Of a DNA stretch of 64,000 nucleotides, positions 11,746 to 23,600 are shown one piece after another. A model generated the notes under the pieces. The model was not told the origin of the DNA. It worked only from the letters and a program-made list of their open reading frames with translations, and did no database searches. Location of the stretch: positions 62,001-126,000 of the forward strand of contig JACTVC010000051.1 of NCBI GenBank assembly GCA_018417955.1, written 5' to 3'. A program made the position numbers and the translations under genes. Each line of letters starts with the position of its first letter. Position 1 is the first letter of the stretch. This DNA is from Laccaria trichodermophora. Lineage: Eukaryota; Basidiomycota; Agaricomycetes; Agaricales; Hydnangiaceae.

Positions 11746-14700
11746 ATTATATTGTAGTCTCCTATTATCTATGTAGGTATGACCTGATGTTTCAGGCAAA
11801 CTGACTGCAGCCAAACAGCTGGCAAATCATTCACACTTTGTACTCCCTAAGGAATTACATTCAAGACTAACTATTGGAAAGGGCAGGTAGTGGCAGCTAC
11901 CCAATGATGAAGTAGAAAGAGAGGACATGTCAAGGTTGGCTATGTTCAGACATAGTTGAGTCCCCAGATATATGGAAAGAATGTTGAATATGATGAGAAC
12001 ATGACTGAACTACCTGCCCTTTCAAATAGTTAGTCTTGAATGTAATTCCTTAGAGAGTACAAAGTGTGAATGATTTGCCAGCTGTTTGGCTGCAGTCAGT
12101 TTGCCTGAAACATCAGGTCATACCTACATAGATAATAGGAGACTACAATATAATATATAAGATAAGCAGACCACAAACTTTTGTAATGAAAAAGCAGACA
12201 CTACAAACTTTTATAATGAAAAAAGCGGACACTACAAGCCTTTGTAATGAAAAAAGCGAACACTACAAACTTTTGTAGTCCAAAAAGCGCACACTACAAA
12301 CTTTGTAATGAAAAAAGCGCACAGTAGTAATTTTGTAGTGAACCCAAACAGAAGACTACAAACTTTTGTAATGAAAAAAGCGCACTCTAGTAATTTTGTA
12401 GTGAACACAAGCAAAAGACTACAAACCTTTGTAATGAAAAAAGCGCACACTACAAACTTTTGTAGTGAACCCAAGCAGAAGACTACAAACTTTTGTAATG
12501 AAAAAAGCGCACACTAGTAATTTTGTAGTGAACACAAGCAAAAGACTACAAACCTTTGTAATGAAAAAAGCGCACACTACAAACTTTTGTAGTCTAAAAA
12601 AGCGCACACTAGTAATTCTGTAGTGAACACAAGCAGAAGACTACAAACTTTTGTAATGAAAAAAGCGCACACTACAAACTTTTGTAGTCTAAAAAAGCGG
12701 AGACTACAAACTGATATTATGTAATGAATTTCCTAATTGGGAAATATGCGAACATCGTCATGAACAGTGACAAAACTAAGCTAGCCTACTAACTCTTCTG
12801 GCCCAAAGAGCGTGGGAAACAGTTCCCAACCTAAATGCGCACTGTGCCTGACATTAGGTGTGGCAGAAAAAAGTGTAACGCTTTTCCTGATTAGGAAATG
12901 GCCCAATTAGGAAATAGTGCGCACATCGTCATTAACAATGACAACACCAAGCTAGCCACTAACTCTTCTGGCCCAAAGAGCGTGGGAAATATTTCCCGAC
13001 CTAAATGCGCACTGTGCCTGACATCAGGTGTGGCAGAAAAAAGTGTAACGCTTTTCCTGATTAGGAAATGGCCCAATTAGGAAATAGTGCGCACATCGTC
13101 ATTAACAATGACAACACTAAGCTAGCCACTAACTCTTCTGGCCCAAAAAGCGTGGGAAACAGTTCCCGACCTAAATGCGCACTGTGCCTGACATCAGGTG
13201 TGGCAGAAAAAAGTGTAACGCTTTTCCCAATTAGGAAATGGCCCAATTAGGAAATAGTGCGCACATCAAAGCGCACACTACAAAGTTTTCTAATCATACT
13301 TCTCTTTTCTAATGAAAAAAGCGGACACTACAATTTTTGTAGCCTTACTTTGGTTAAAGCTATTGGTAAATATATGTAAACAAACTTCGAAATGGGGGTT
13401 TTCTGCCTTCCTCTGCATAGATTATGGTTCCTGTGATATTTTAAGCATCTATCCCATTAATTTATTTTTCATTTAGCATAGCCACACCTTCCATATTTAG
13501 AAATTCACACTGGATCCTGAGAACAGCACCTTAAACATCAAACAACATGGTATGGTATGGGAGTGGAGTACCATGGTATGGTATAAGGGTGCAATACCAT
13601 GGTATAGTATGGTATGGTATGGGGGTGCAATACCATGGTATGGTATGGTGAGGGTGCAATACCATGGTATGGTATGGTATGGGGGTGCAATACCATGGTA
13701 TGGTATGAGATGGCAATACCATGGTGTGGTATGGTGAGGGTGCAATACCATGGTATGGTATGAGATGGCAATACCATGGTGTGGTATGGTGAGGGTGCAA
13801 TACCATGGTATGGTATGAGATGGCAATACCATGGTGTGGTATGGTGAGGGTGCAATACCATGGTATGGTATGAGATGGCAATACCATAGTATGGTATGGT
13901 GAGGGGGCAATACCATGGTATGGTATGAGATGGCAATACCATAGTATGGTATGGTGTGAGATGGCAATACCATAGTATGGTATGGTGAGGGGGCAATACC
14001 ATAGTTTGGTATGAATAGTTGTGGTATGGTATGAATGGTTGTGGTATGACATGTGATATGAATAAGGCTGAACATAGTATCATGGTTTTGGGAGGCCATG
14101 GCCAACAGGAGCTTCCTTAATCTGTACCCCTGGCTCTCCAATTGACAAGACTTTGGATTGGACCAAATATTTTGATAATGACAACTTTGGTCAAATTCTC
14201 AGAACAACAATACTTTGATTCCATCATATGTAGTTTTCAAATAGTAAATATATACACATACTTCTTTGACAGCAACAGCATGGCACTTTTTGAATCCAAA
14301 TTTCAGGCTTTTGAAATGAATCATCTGTGAAGGGTACTTAATGTAGTTGATTAGTTGAAGTGCATATTTCAGCCTAGGCTGTTGGATAATAATTTAGCTC
14401 AAGTCCATGCTTTTGCAATGCATGGTATCATGCATGGTCCAGGACTATAGCCAATACACAAAATGTTTTCTTTTCTTTGTTTCTCAAATACTGATGCAGC
14501 ATTGATTTATTTGTGATGAATATTGTTCTAATTGTAATTGAAAGGACTGGGAAAGATATGTATCAATAAATGGCTTTTGATGCATGGAAAAAGCTGGGAT
14601 TAAGCTCATTTGAACTGATTTTCAAAGGATGGATTTGACTATATAGCCTCCATTTGTATCTTAAAATCTTGGGAAAAACATCAAGAAGCTTTCCACAAAA

Positions 14701-15006
14701 AATGGCACCCAATGGACCAGTATTGCAGCCTGCAGAAAGAATTTATATATTTTGAAAAAGGACCCCAGACACCCTGGTATGATGGTATGGTATGGTATGG
14801 TATGATGGTATGGTATGGCATGGTATGGTATGAGGTGACATGGTATGGTATGGTAACATGGTATTGGTATGGTATGGGTTTTCCATACCATGGTACCATG
14901 GTATTGGTATGTGCTCTTATACCACCCTTGGAATGGGTACCATGGAGGTCCCCTAAATCAAAGAATTCATATACCTCACAGGTACCCTAAAATGGGTGAC
15001 TGAAGT

Positions 15007-15014
15007 GAAAGTAG
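15007..15014 (+). repeat. target-site duplication GAAAGTAG, right copy
   Basis: Matches the octamer at 8886-8893. Beyond it the sequence continues 'gccgttagtttgcaaaaaaa', which aligns with a second local copy at 15131-15173 that lacks the insertion. Confidence 0.8.
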
Positions 15015-15446
15015 GCCGTTAGTTTGCAAAAAAACTGTTTGTTGAAAGACCTCGTACATACTGTTGAAACCATGAATACGATGGGGTCGTTACAGGTGTC
15101 TGGGAGGTCGGGTACACGAGTGGGATGGGATACCTTTGAGCGAGAAGTGAGCCGTTAATTTGCAAAGAAACTGGGGTTGAAAGATTGAACATACCGTCTA
15201 CACGACAAGCTGCGAGTGGGAGACCGTCCGGAGATAGGAGAGCCAGGAAGGAAGGGAGTGTAAGAGCGGGGTATGTGAGAAGAGTGGGTTGGAACGGGTT
15301 GAACGATGGCGAGCGGTTGGACGCTGAACGTTGAGGCCTGAGGAATGGGTTGAACGTTCAACGATGGCGAGATAGTGTCTTGAGTGGCGCTCATCAATCG
15401 AAGAACCAAATTCTCACGCCACCTATCTGAGTCATCATCGATAACT
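15015..15446. other. spacer right of the foldback element; includes an uninterrupted copy of the insertion site
   Basis: The stretch 15131-15197 ('tacctttgagcgagaagtga', 'gccgttaatttgcaaagaaa') is a paralogue of the joined flanks 8872-8893 plus 15015-15050. No gene is supported. A minus-strand frame at 15155-15409 is Ser/Pro-rich and unsupported. Confidence 0.6.
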
Positions 15447-15682
15447 CAGCTCATCAACTTACTTCTGTCTCCAGCTCGTACGCCCACACACATCTGGCGC
15501 TCACCTACGTCTGTCTCCCGCTCCCATGTCTCCAAGACTGACTCGGTACGTATTGAGACTCAACTCCGCTCATCAACTTACTTCTTTCTCCAGCTCGTAC
15601 GCCCACACACATCTGGCGCTTGCCTACGTCCGTCTCCCGCTCCCATGTCTCCAACGACTTGGTACGTATTGAGACTCTCCTG
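15447..15682. repeat. 119-bp tandem duplication
   Basis: 'gctcatcaacttacttct' recurs with a period of 119 bp (15449 and 15568). The two copies share 'cagctcgtacgcccacacac' and end in 'ggtacgtattgagactc'. It lies between the foldback element and the CGTCG motif block. Confidence 0.85.
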
Positions 15683-15754
15683 CTATCTTGTTCTCAACTA
15701 ATATCATTGCAGTCACCCATAGTACGTCCTTCCTCTCCCCCCCACCCCCACACG

Positions 15755-15892
15755 AAATTCGACTTTGCGTCGTTTCGTCCCATGCAACGACTTTGACTTT
15801 GCATCGGTCGTTCCATTTTCATTTGTGATGTTGACTTTGCGTCGATCACACCCAGATTTGACTTCGCATCGTCTGGGCCATCTTGTACTGTC
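15755..15892 (+). repeat. TTTGACTTTGCGTCG motif array, right block 1
   Basis: Four copies of TTTGACTTTGC(G/A)TCG or close variants within about 135 bp. The whole block is repeated, diverged, at 16150-16290 with the same internal order ('tttgactttgcgtcg', 'acgactttgactttgc', 'tgactttgcatcg'). Confidence 0.85.
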
Positions 15893-16149
15893 GATTGGAA
15901 GGTGACCACGTATAGGTGAACATGTGCGTATATAGTTAGTCCTTAGCAGGTAACATTTGACTTACTTTACAGTTAAAAGACCTCAAGAACACTCAGGATT
16001 TCGAGCCATTCACCTAACGGTACCATCGGGGTTTAAAGGTTTGCAACGCCTGTTGCTATTCAAAACGGTGAACTCATCTTGGGTATTTGCAGTGTACAAT
16101 CGACATTCGGGCCTCTTGGAACGGTGTATGTAGACATTTGTTCCTATTT

Positions 16150-16290
16150 CTATGAAATTTGACTTTGCGTCGTTTCGTTCAGTTGACGACTTTGACTTTG
16201 CGTCGGTCGTTCTTTTGGAACTCGTGCGTGATGCTGACTTTGCATCGCTCACGACTGGATTTGACTTTGCGTCGTCTGGGTCATCTTAGC
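16150..16290 (+). repeat. TTTGACTTTGCGTCG motif array, right block 2
   Basis: Direct repeat of the block at 15755-15892, about 395 bp further right. It lies about 320 bp upstream of the next start codon. Confidence 0.85.
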
Positions 16291-16605
16291 ATCATCAACT
16301 TGCGTGCCTCGTTACCTTGTGCGGACCTCGAAAGAACTTTCTACGTATCCTAGGGTGAGTTTATGTTTATAATTCTTGAGCGTTGAACTGATTTGATCAT
16401 GTAACAGCCTCTGACTTTGGGACACTGAACACATCAAACCGTACGAATTGCAAATTGAGAGTTTTACATGTACGTAGATATCAAACAACCAAACAATCAA
16501 GAACATTCAACTGACTCTGACATGTAGATTCTGCCCTGATCAATTGAAATATTGTATGTAGACAATTAGATCCCCGTGTATAAAACCTAAGTACTCGTAG
16601 AAAGC

Positions 16606-17455
16606 ATGCAAAACTCTTCCATAACTCCTGAGTTACTGGACAAGAACCCAATCCTTCTCCTTCGTGATCGAGGAAAACCAGATGAACGTATGTATCTGCT
16701 CTTGCCTTCTGGTACAGTATACTAAATGTGCCACAGCAATACAGTGGTGCGATGGCCAGGTGGGAGCTGTTCTTCTGGGTGGATTTTTCTTCATCACCAG
16801 CCCAAACATGGACGTCGTATATGAACCGCCCCTTGGCAAAAATCAAGCAATGTTCCTTCACTGCGACTTCTGTTACGCAGACGACGATCCACTTCTCTGG
16901 CCACAGCCATACGTCCCCTCAGCTTGCCATCATGGCGCGATCCTGCGCCAGCCAGAACATAATGACAGAATGGATATCTTGTGGTGGAATCCCGACCAGA
17001 CAGATCTCCAGGTCAATTCTTCTGACGTAGTCCTTGGCATTGGAAAAATTCCTCAAGACCGTTTGGACCAATTTCGACAATTAGTGGGGAAGCTCCAGGA
17101 TCGTGTCCAGGAATACAAAGCGGACAAAACCCATCCCACGAAGAACTCGGAAATAATTGTACTATCGAACTGGTTGAGCCAGGGGCTCTCTCGTCTTGAA
17201 CGACTGCCTATGGATTTCACACAACTCAAATTTTGTGTGGCTGAAGTTCAACGAGCTTATTTAGAATTGACAGCCGGACTCGATTATTTGTATATCTACA
17301 AACCCCGAATGGACGGCATTCTACCTCCCGCTACCAAAACTGCGCGGACCATTGGTGTATTCACCGTGGATTCGACCATCGTGCAAGAGTTTATGAGGGC
17401 TGGGCTCCCGGTGATACGGATGAAACCATTTCACCCGTATAAAATTCGATTTTAA
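16606..17455 (+). CDS. conserved Agaricomycete protein of unknown function, one intron
   Basis: Exon 1 is 16606-16687 and exon 2 is 16737-17455, joined by a 49-nt intron with donor GTATGT, a TACTAA-like branch site and CACAG. The frame is kept, giving about 266 residues. The ATG at 16606 is preceded in frame by TAA, which supports this start. The protein starts with charged text ('LLRDRGKPDERM'), then 'QWCDGQVGA', a middle part with 'DILWWNP' and 'GIGKIP', and ends with 'LDYLYIYKPRMDG' and 'STIVQEFMRAGLPVIRMKP'. I recall this C-terminal pattern from expanded Agaricomycete families that often lie next to m mobile elements. I cannot give it a domain name or a biochemical role. No membrane segment or catalytic motif is evident. 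It is shorter than the larger family members I recall, so it may be a truncated copy; nothing in the sequence shows a break. Confidence 0.6.
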
Positions 17456-18957
17456 CGATTTTACCGATAAAGGTCATCTCTAATAAATACACTACATACA
17501 ATTGCAATGATACAAAGAGTCAATGCACATACCCGGCGCAGTTGACTAAAAATGCAAATGCGTGGAATCTGAAAATAGGACAAAGGCCTTGGAACTGGCA
17601 GCAGTACGCGTTGTGACATTATACTTGGATCCTATCTAAGATTCACCTACCATGAAATAGAGCACGAAGAGGTTCTAGAGTAAACACCCAACGCAGGGAG
17701 AAGAATTGCATTACTACTAAAGGGTTTAGAAACACATAATGGATTTATTGTGAAAAACTCGTGTTTATACAAGAAATACAGAAAAGACGACTTAGACGCC
17801 TAAACGGCATGTCTGAAATATTGAGAAGACTAAATTACGCCTAAACCGTAAACGTACGGAGACTTAGCGTGGCTCACGGCCATTCAGAAAGTCATGTACA
17901 GCAGTTCCCGCGTACACATCAAAGACTGATGCGTCTGGACGTCACAAGTACAAACAAAAGAAAAAGACACATTCTATTATATGAAATATAATAAGAACCC
18001 CATGACAAATAAGAAAGACATTTGAAAACACCTTCGGAGTGTCTCCCGACCTCCGTAATGAAATGACGAGCCAAGACAAGGCATTTTAATTAAAAACTCG
18101 GAAACGACAGAAGACCGAAGACTATTGGTAAACACGTACGCATGCGCATCAACACATCAGGAAACGTTAATCATTTTGTGATGTCATCTGTCAAACCAGT
18201 AAACCAGGCCATAGAAAGAAACACGCGAGATCATGCCAAGCTAAGAATAGCTACGTCGGCTAACTCCGCATACGCATCAAACACTGATGCGTTGGAAAAT
18301 GAAAGACGCGACACTACAAAAATCTGTAGTGTCCACCGAGATAGACTACAAAATATACCGCACGTTCATAAAATTTCATATTTGTAATTCGGACCGAAGT
18401 ATCCCGCATTAAACACATGTAAAACATAGATAGGAGTTCCTGGAGTATAAAAGGAGGGCACTGGCAGGTCAAAAGGCAAGCAATCGCCCCCCCGTTGACC
18501 AGCTAGTTGCACTCCAAGTAGAGACTTAGGAGGTGGACAGTTGTAATCAATTAAAAGGAGATTTCTTCGTGGTCAGATAAGTACAGTGTGAACGAAGCCA
18601 GCGTGCTTGGGAGTCAACTTACTTGGAGACTTGGAATAAGAGGTTTTAAGGACACAGTATCATTTTAGACAAGACAGCATACTCGTACACTTGGTTTTGG
18701 AGCGTAGTGACATAATAAAAACTCACGGGAGTCATAAAAGTCAATTAAAGTCGTGTTTTGTGTTAATAAAAGAAACTGTGATCAAAGAACTTTGCGTTTA
18801 AGAAACCAAGTTCCCAGAAAGATATACTTTGTTCTATTGAACTATTCTAAACCACACCTTATAATAAAAACCCAATTTTGAACGAAAACTCTTGAGAATT
18901 AAACCTAAGAAGACAAAAGTGGTATTTCTTAATACCAAAGGCCCTCGAACTCTTGCA
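17456..18957. other. non-coding stretch with TATA box and poly(A)-like signals; possible LTR remnant
   Basis: No gene is supported. Around 18447 is 'gagtataaaaggagggcac', a TATA box in a promoter-like setting. AATAAA-like signals follow near 18714 and 18766. That order resembles a solo LTR. I could not find matching ends, a primer-binding site or a target duplication, so a plain promoter for the gene at 19099 is equally possible. A small hairpin 'cactacaaaaatctgtagtg' is at about 18310-18330. Confidence 0.3.
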
Positions 18958-18966
18958 CCGAGATTG

Positions 18967-19000
18967 TGATAGTGTGTGTGTGTGTGTGTGAGTGAGTGTT
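18967..19000. repeat. (TG)n microsatellite
   Basis: 'tagtgtgtgtgtgtgtgtgtg' followed by 'agtgagtgtt'. Simple repeat about 100 bp upstream of the next start codon. Confidence 0.9.
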
Positions 19001-19098
19001 AGGTGTTTTAGGGTTTTCCCCCGACGCGCTTGATCCTTGTTTGCGTGTTTCGCACTTTCACGTTCATCCCCGTGCAACGCGTATCACCGGTGTGGTTC

Positions 19099-20437
19099 AT
19101 GCACCCCGCTCATACCTTGCCTGGTGTTCATGTTGATTCAATCGTCGAAACAAGAAAGCCAAATGAATTTCTCGAACTTCGTGATGCCGAAACAAAGTTC
19201 AATACGGTTTTCTGCGGTTCAGCCGACGATCCAAAAAAATGCAGGGTGATTGCCCTTCACTCATGCCAATTTTTCTCATGTTACAACCCTTTCACCCTTT
19301 ATGTTGTGACGCCAAGGACAGGCAGGCCTGGAGTACCAATGAGAACGCAGGGAAATCACGAGGCAACACTTCCTACACACACTATGGAAGGTCGTCAGAG
19401 GGATCACGTCATGGAAGGTCGCCAGGGGAATAGCTCCAACTGTATTGTGAAACCGAGAGCTGGCACACCATGTGAGTTTTTTTTATTGAACGCCATCTAT
19501 TTTACTGACAAACTTATCTTGTGCAGACTACCGTTCTGCAAAAGGTGCGGGTCGTAACAAATTTCTTGAGATGTCCAGCCCACTCCTTCCACCGGCAATT
19601 GGTGTTTGGAGCGATGCTCTTGCCGCCGTTGACACCAACCCGGAGAATATCATAAATCAGGCATCCAGCCCCGCTGATCGCGGATATGTCTTTCCTGATC
19701 CTGGATTATTCATTGGCTGCACGAGTGAAGATAAAACGACACAATACCTTCATCAGTGGTTGCGCCTCAGAACGGCCTTCATCTACCGCCTTAGCACACC
19801 ATCATCTTCCGCTCAGCCACTGGGGGGTCAAGTGTGGCGTGACCTTCTTAACTTCTCTGATGCAAAGCAACCCTCTGGCTCCAAGTCCATGAAGGCGTCT
19901 TGGCGCTCAGAAACCCTGAAGGAGCTACTTGGGGATTGCTTACATCAAAGTGGTGTCGAGCTGGCCCAAAGTGATACAGATGCCTGAACATTTTGGAGAG
20001 AGTCTGAACTCGTGTCAGGTGTTCCGATTCACCACCGCATTGTCCAGGAGATTCTCTACGAACTCTTCAGCCTCAACTTTCGATATGAACTCTTAGCATT
20101 GCACTCACGGGCCCAATCAGTTGACTCCGATGAGCAGGATGTTGTCGTTGCTTGTTTTCCGGAATGGTCAATGTTGGTAGTGGAGCTGGCATGTGGAAAC
20201 ATAGGGTTAGCTGCAGATAAGCTGGAAGACCGTCTCCTGTACCTCCTTTGCATGAAGAGACCAATGTCGACATGGGCAGGCCCCATCCCGGAGGCCATCA
20301 AGGCTCAAGACGATTTTGGAGACTGTTTTTCAGTGGCCGCAATTGAGGAGTTGGAGCGCCAAGTGGCTCGTTTCTATACGCAGTCTTTCTTCAATCATTT
20401 TGGTCGTGCAGCCATTGTTCCCCATCGACTTACCTAG
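19099..20437 (+). pseudogene. conserved Agaricomycete orphan gene with an in-frame TGA
   Basis: Exon 1 is 19099-19471, followed by a 55-nt intron (GTGAGT...TGCAG, 19472-19526) and exon 2 at 19527-20437. The frame is continuous through the splice and ends in TAG. At 19985-19987 an in-frame TGA interrupts ('QSDTDA', stop, 'TFWRESELV'). The sequence on both sides is equally well preserved, so this looks like one recent nonsense change rather than two genes. The start is the first ATG of the open frame. Visible patterns: 'QWLRLRTAFIYRL' in the middle, then 'SGVPIHHRIVQEILYEL' and the terminal 'FYTQSFFNHFGRAAIVPHRL'. I recall this tail from Agaricomycete proteins of unknown function. No catalytic motif, signal peptide or membrane segment is seen. 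It is followed about 190 bp later by another decayed gene on the same strand, and the two may form one mobile unit. Confidence 0.6.
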
Positions 20438-20630
20438 GCCATCTTGAACACTGCTATGTCATATTCCATTTGTAATTTCTTCAATTTATACGTTTTTGGC
20501 ATTCGGCGGTGGAAGTGGCTTGAAGAAAACAATGCCACAGGTACGTGTTCAACTTATATTGTTCGCCTTGACCAGCTGCTTCAACAAGTTTCCCTCTAAC
20601 CTTAACCGTGACCTTGACCTAGTTTTTGAT

Positions 20631-23600
20631 ATGCCGCCGAACACCCAACATGTGACACGTTCGCGGAAGGCTAAGATTCCTGATATACCCCTTCCTGAAA
20701 CCCGCGCAAAGCCTGGTACCAGAAAACACGAGGCAAAGGTCCGAATTTTCATCATGTAGCCAACGCTTTTCACTCATCTGAAGATATAGGATGTCTTGAA
20801 ACCTCATGCCAGTAAACGCAAAGCCGTCATGGAAGATGTTAAGGTACAGGCAATTCCAACTTTTTCAACACTTCCTTTACAATTAAAAAAATCGTAGACC
20901 GTTGCAGATCAAGGAGAGACGAAACTGACAGAAGCTGAGGTGGGCGAACAAGAAGAAGAAGACGACGCTGGTGGATCAGGATCCTTACCTGCGGAAAACA
21001 TAAATGTACGGAGTCTCTCATCCAATTAATTTCTCGCTTATGTTGAGCCATAGACTTTAATGAACGACAATGCCACTGGTATTTGTGAGCAATCCTCCAT
21101 CACTCTTCCTATGAATTCTGGTGGACCCAGGAACAAAGAGGTATGAGAACGTCCATCATCCCATTCCATTACTGACTTTTGAAAATGTAGAATGACGATG
21201 AGATACAGAACCTCACCCCTACCACTCACGACATGCGGCCACCTCAAAAACCGAGACCAAGACCAAGACCAAAACCCAGACGGTTGGCTAATGGGTCAGA
21301 TTCGGAGAACAATGATGACCAGGATGATCAATTCCTCTCATCCTGCAGAGGCTATCGCTGATTGCAATGCACCATACGCGACAGCGGCTCAGATGGTGAT
21401 GATGCCATCTTCAAGGGCTTCACTTCGTGTATTCCTCAAGCCAGTGGGGCTGATATCGACATGGAGGACAATGAGTACAATCCTGAGCTTGAAGATCTTC
21501 CCATTGGAAACATGGCCATTGCGGGTGAAGACGACGTTTTTGCTATCTCACTTGAATCTCTTGCCGGCCATGCTTCTGCAGCCACTGATCCCAATTCGTT
21601 AAAGAAGCAAGACCCCATGATGGATGACAAAGACCATCCCTTCATCGAAGAAAGTGATGCCTCTGGTTCTGATTATGAGGAAACCACGAGACGTCAAGAA
21701 CGTCTGCCATGTCGTGATTCTACTTCCGCAATGGAGGAACAGGACGAAGGGGACGATGAAGAATCTGTTGCTGAGGGGAAGCTGTCTCCTCAACGCTTCA
21801 CAGCCTCCCAAAAGAATAAGGGTCATGCTCATGTCAATGTTGACAATGACTCTTCTGGTCCGGAAGACGAGGGCAACCACAACAGGGAGGATGAGGACGA
21901 GGAATTCAATGGGGAACCTTTGGCTGTTGTGCCGTTGGAGAAATTCGTTGACAAGAAAGCCAAGGATGCCACTGACGTGGCACGCCTCCTTCAGATGGTA
22001 CCTCAACCTGAGTGTATGCCGGATGACGACGATCTAGATCGTGAAAGCCAACATTCCGGTGGTGACTACATCCCCAAGGCCCCAAAGGAGAAGTTGAACG
22101 GATCACGTTCAGATGCCAATGGCGTGTTTGAGTTGGAGGATGAAGATGAAGCTAATGATGAACCGGAAGCCACCCACCATAAATCCGGTCCTCTCCCGAA
22201 AGCCGCGAAAGAGGCTGCCTTCAGCACTCATCAAGAGTATCTTGACAAGCTCAAAGCCTTGGCTTCTGAGTACGACAAACCTCTGAAACTTTTCTTGTGA
22301 CTTGTTGCTCAAGATGTCAAGTCAAGTCACCGTTTGAATCCTTGGTCGGCCTTTCAGCACTGGTATTCTCGACATGGTGATGTCAAGAAAACAAAAGATG
22401 GTGTGTACCTCCAACGCCATGTTCTACCAACTGCTAATTATCAAAAAAAAAAAAAATCTAGTTTCTGCCCAAGCATGGGCGAAGTTCGTTGCCAAACTTT
22501 ATCATCGGGAACTCAAGACTTTGGGAGCGAGCCCTTCTCAAGAAGATATACATGAACATTTCAAAGAACAAATGGATTATTATCGCGGCGTCATAGGGGC
22601 ATTCTTGGAATCAAAACAAGATGATGGGAAGTTCCCGCAAGTCGTGAAGAAAGTAGTTGAGCCATTTGTCAAATTGGTACGTTGTTATGCAGTCAGAACC
22701 CTATTTCTCGATGCTAATGCATGTTAAAGGCCACTCGAGCATACGAGGAGACAGGGATTCAGGTCTTTGGATTTGCTGTCAATGTCAACACCAACTCAAC
22801 CTCAAGCTTGGCTTGGGGCGGCAGCTGTGAGTATGAGAAACTCCGTGAATGCTACAAGTCCTCTGTGGAGACTCAGCTGAGAGATTACGAGGGGATGTTT
22901 AAGATGGCGGAGATGGACCAGCGATTAACGGCTGCAAGCGGTGCATTAATTCACTGCGAACCAAGGTCGAATGAAAATAAGCGCGATTGCCTTATGCGAG
23001 TCCTCGGAGAATTTCTTTGAAGCGATCTCAGTAAGTTTGCCTATTGTCTCTTCTTGCACTCTTTAGTAACATTTTCTAGTTGAAATCTTCAGTGCCCGGA
23101 ACAAGGAAGGCAGTAACATGAAGAAGGTCACAATGAACTGGTCTTGGATGGACTTCGCGTACAGGAATGAAGTCACCATCCTTGGTTGGGGGCTGGTGGA
23201 TGACTACCCTCACGAGGGATTTTCATTGAAGGGGAAGGGAAAGGGGGAGGCTTTCTTTCAAAGAATTGTCCAGACATGCATCAATGAGTACAAACAGAAG
23301 CACGGTAGCGTCATGGTGAACGATGAAGAACCTGATGATTCGGTTATCTCACCGTATGTTTGCATTGTCCCATGGACGTCAGGTGAGGCTCAGCCAACTG
23401 TCCTTGCAATCTGTCTTGTTGATTATACATTATCAGAGCAACGAAAGCTTCGCGTGGTCAAGCAGCAAGACATCCCCCTTGTGGTAGATGTTGCAGGAAA
23501 GGTTTTATCCACTGTCTTCAACTCGAAGGTGTGGGCAAAGGCAGTTGAAGTCACTGGCCATAAAAAGTCTTGCCAGAAGTCAGTGCGGCCACAAAGTGAC

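Larger units (their letters stand above)
8894..15006. mobile_element. 6.1-kb foldback element with 3.0-kb inverted arms
   Basis: Left arm 8894-11891 and right arm 12009-15006 are reverse complements of each other around a 117-bp unique loop (11892-12008). Mirror positions sum to 23901 in the outer part and 23900 in the inner part. The shift comes from one C-run difference near 10219 (4 versus 5 C). The only other differences I noticed are two substitutions close to the loop. The ends are CACTTCAGTCACCC / GGGTGACTGAAGT, flanked by the octamer GAAAGTAG on both sides. The arms hold four kinds of tandem array and no transposase. Open frames of 180-210 codons inside are translations of CCATACCATGG repeats. 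I read it as a non-autonomous foldback transposon, mobilised in trans by a transposase that makes 7-8-bp duplications (hAT or KDZ type). An assembly fold-back is the main alternative, but the duplication and the related pre-insertion sequence argue against it. Confidence 0.85.

Noticed and set aside
8894..15006. The palindrome as a pure assembly artefact
   Set aside because: Kept as a possibility, but the flanking octamer duplication, the unique loop and the uninterrupted local paralogue of the site all favour a real insertion.
17456..18957. A complete LTR retrotransposon
   Set aside because: Only a TATA box and poly(A)-like signals are visible. No second LTR, primer-binding site or pol gene was found.
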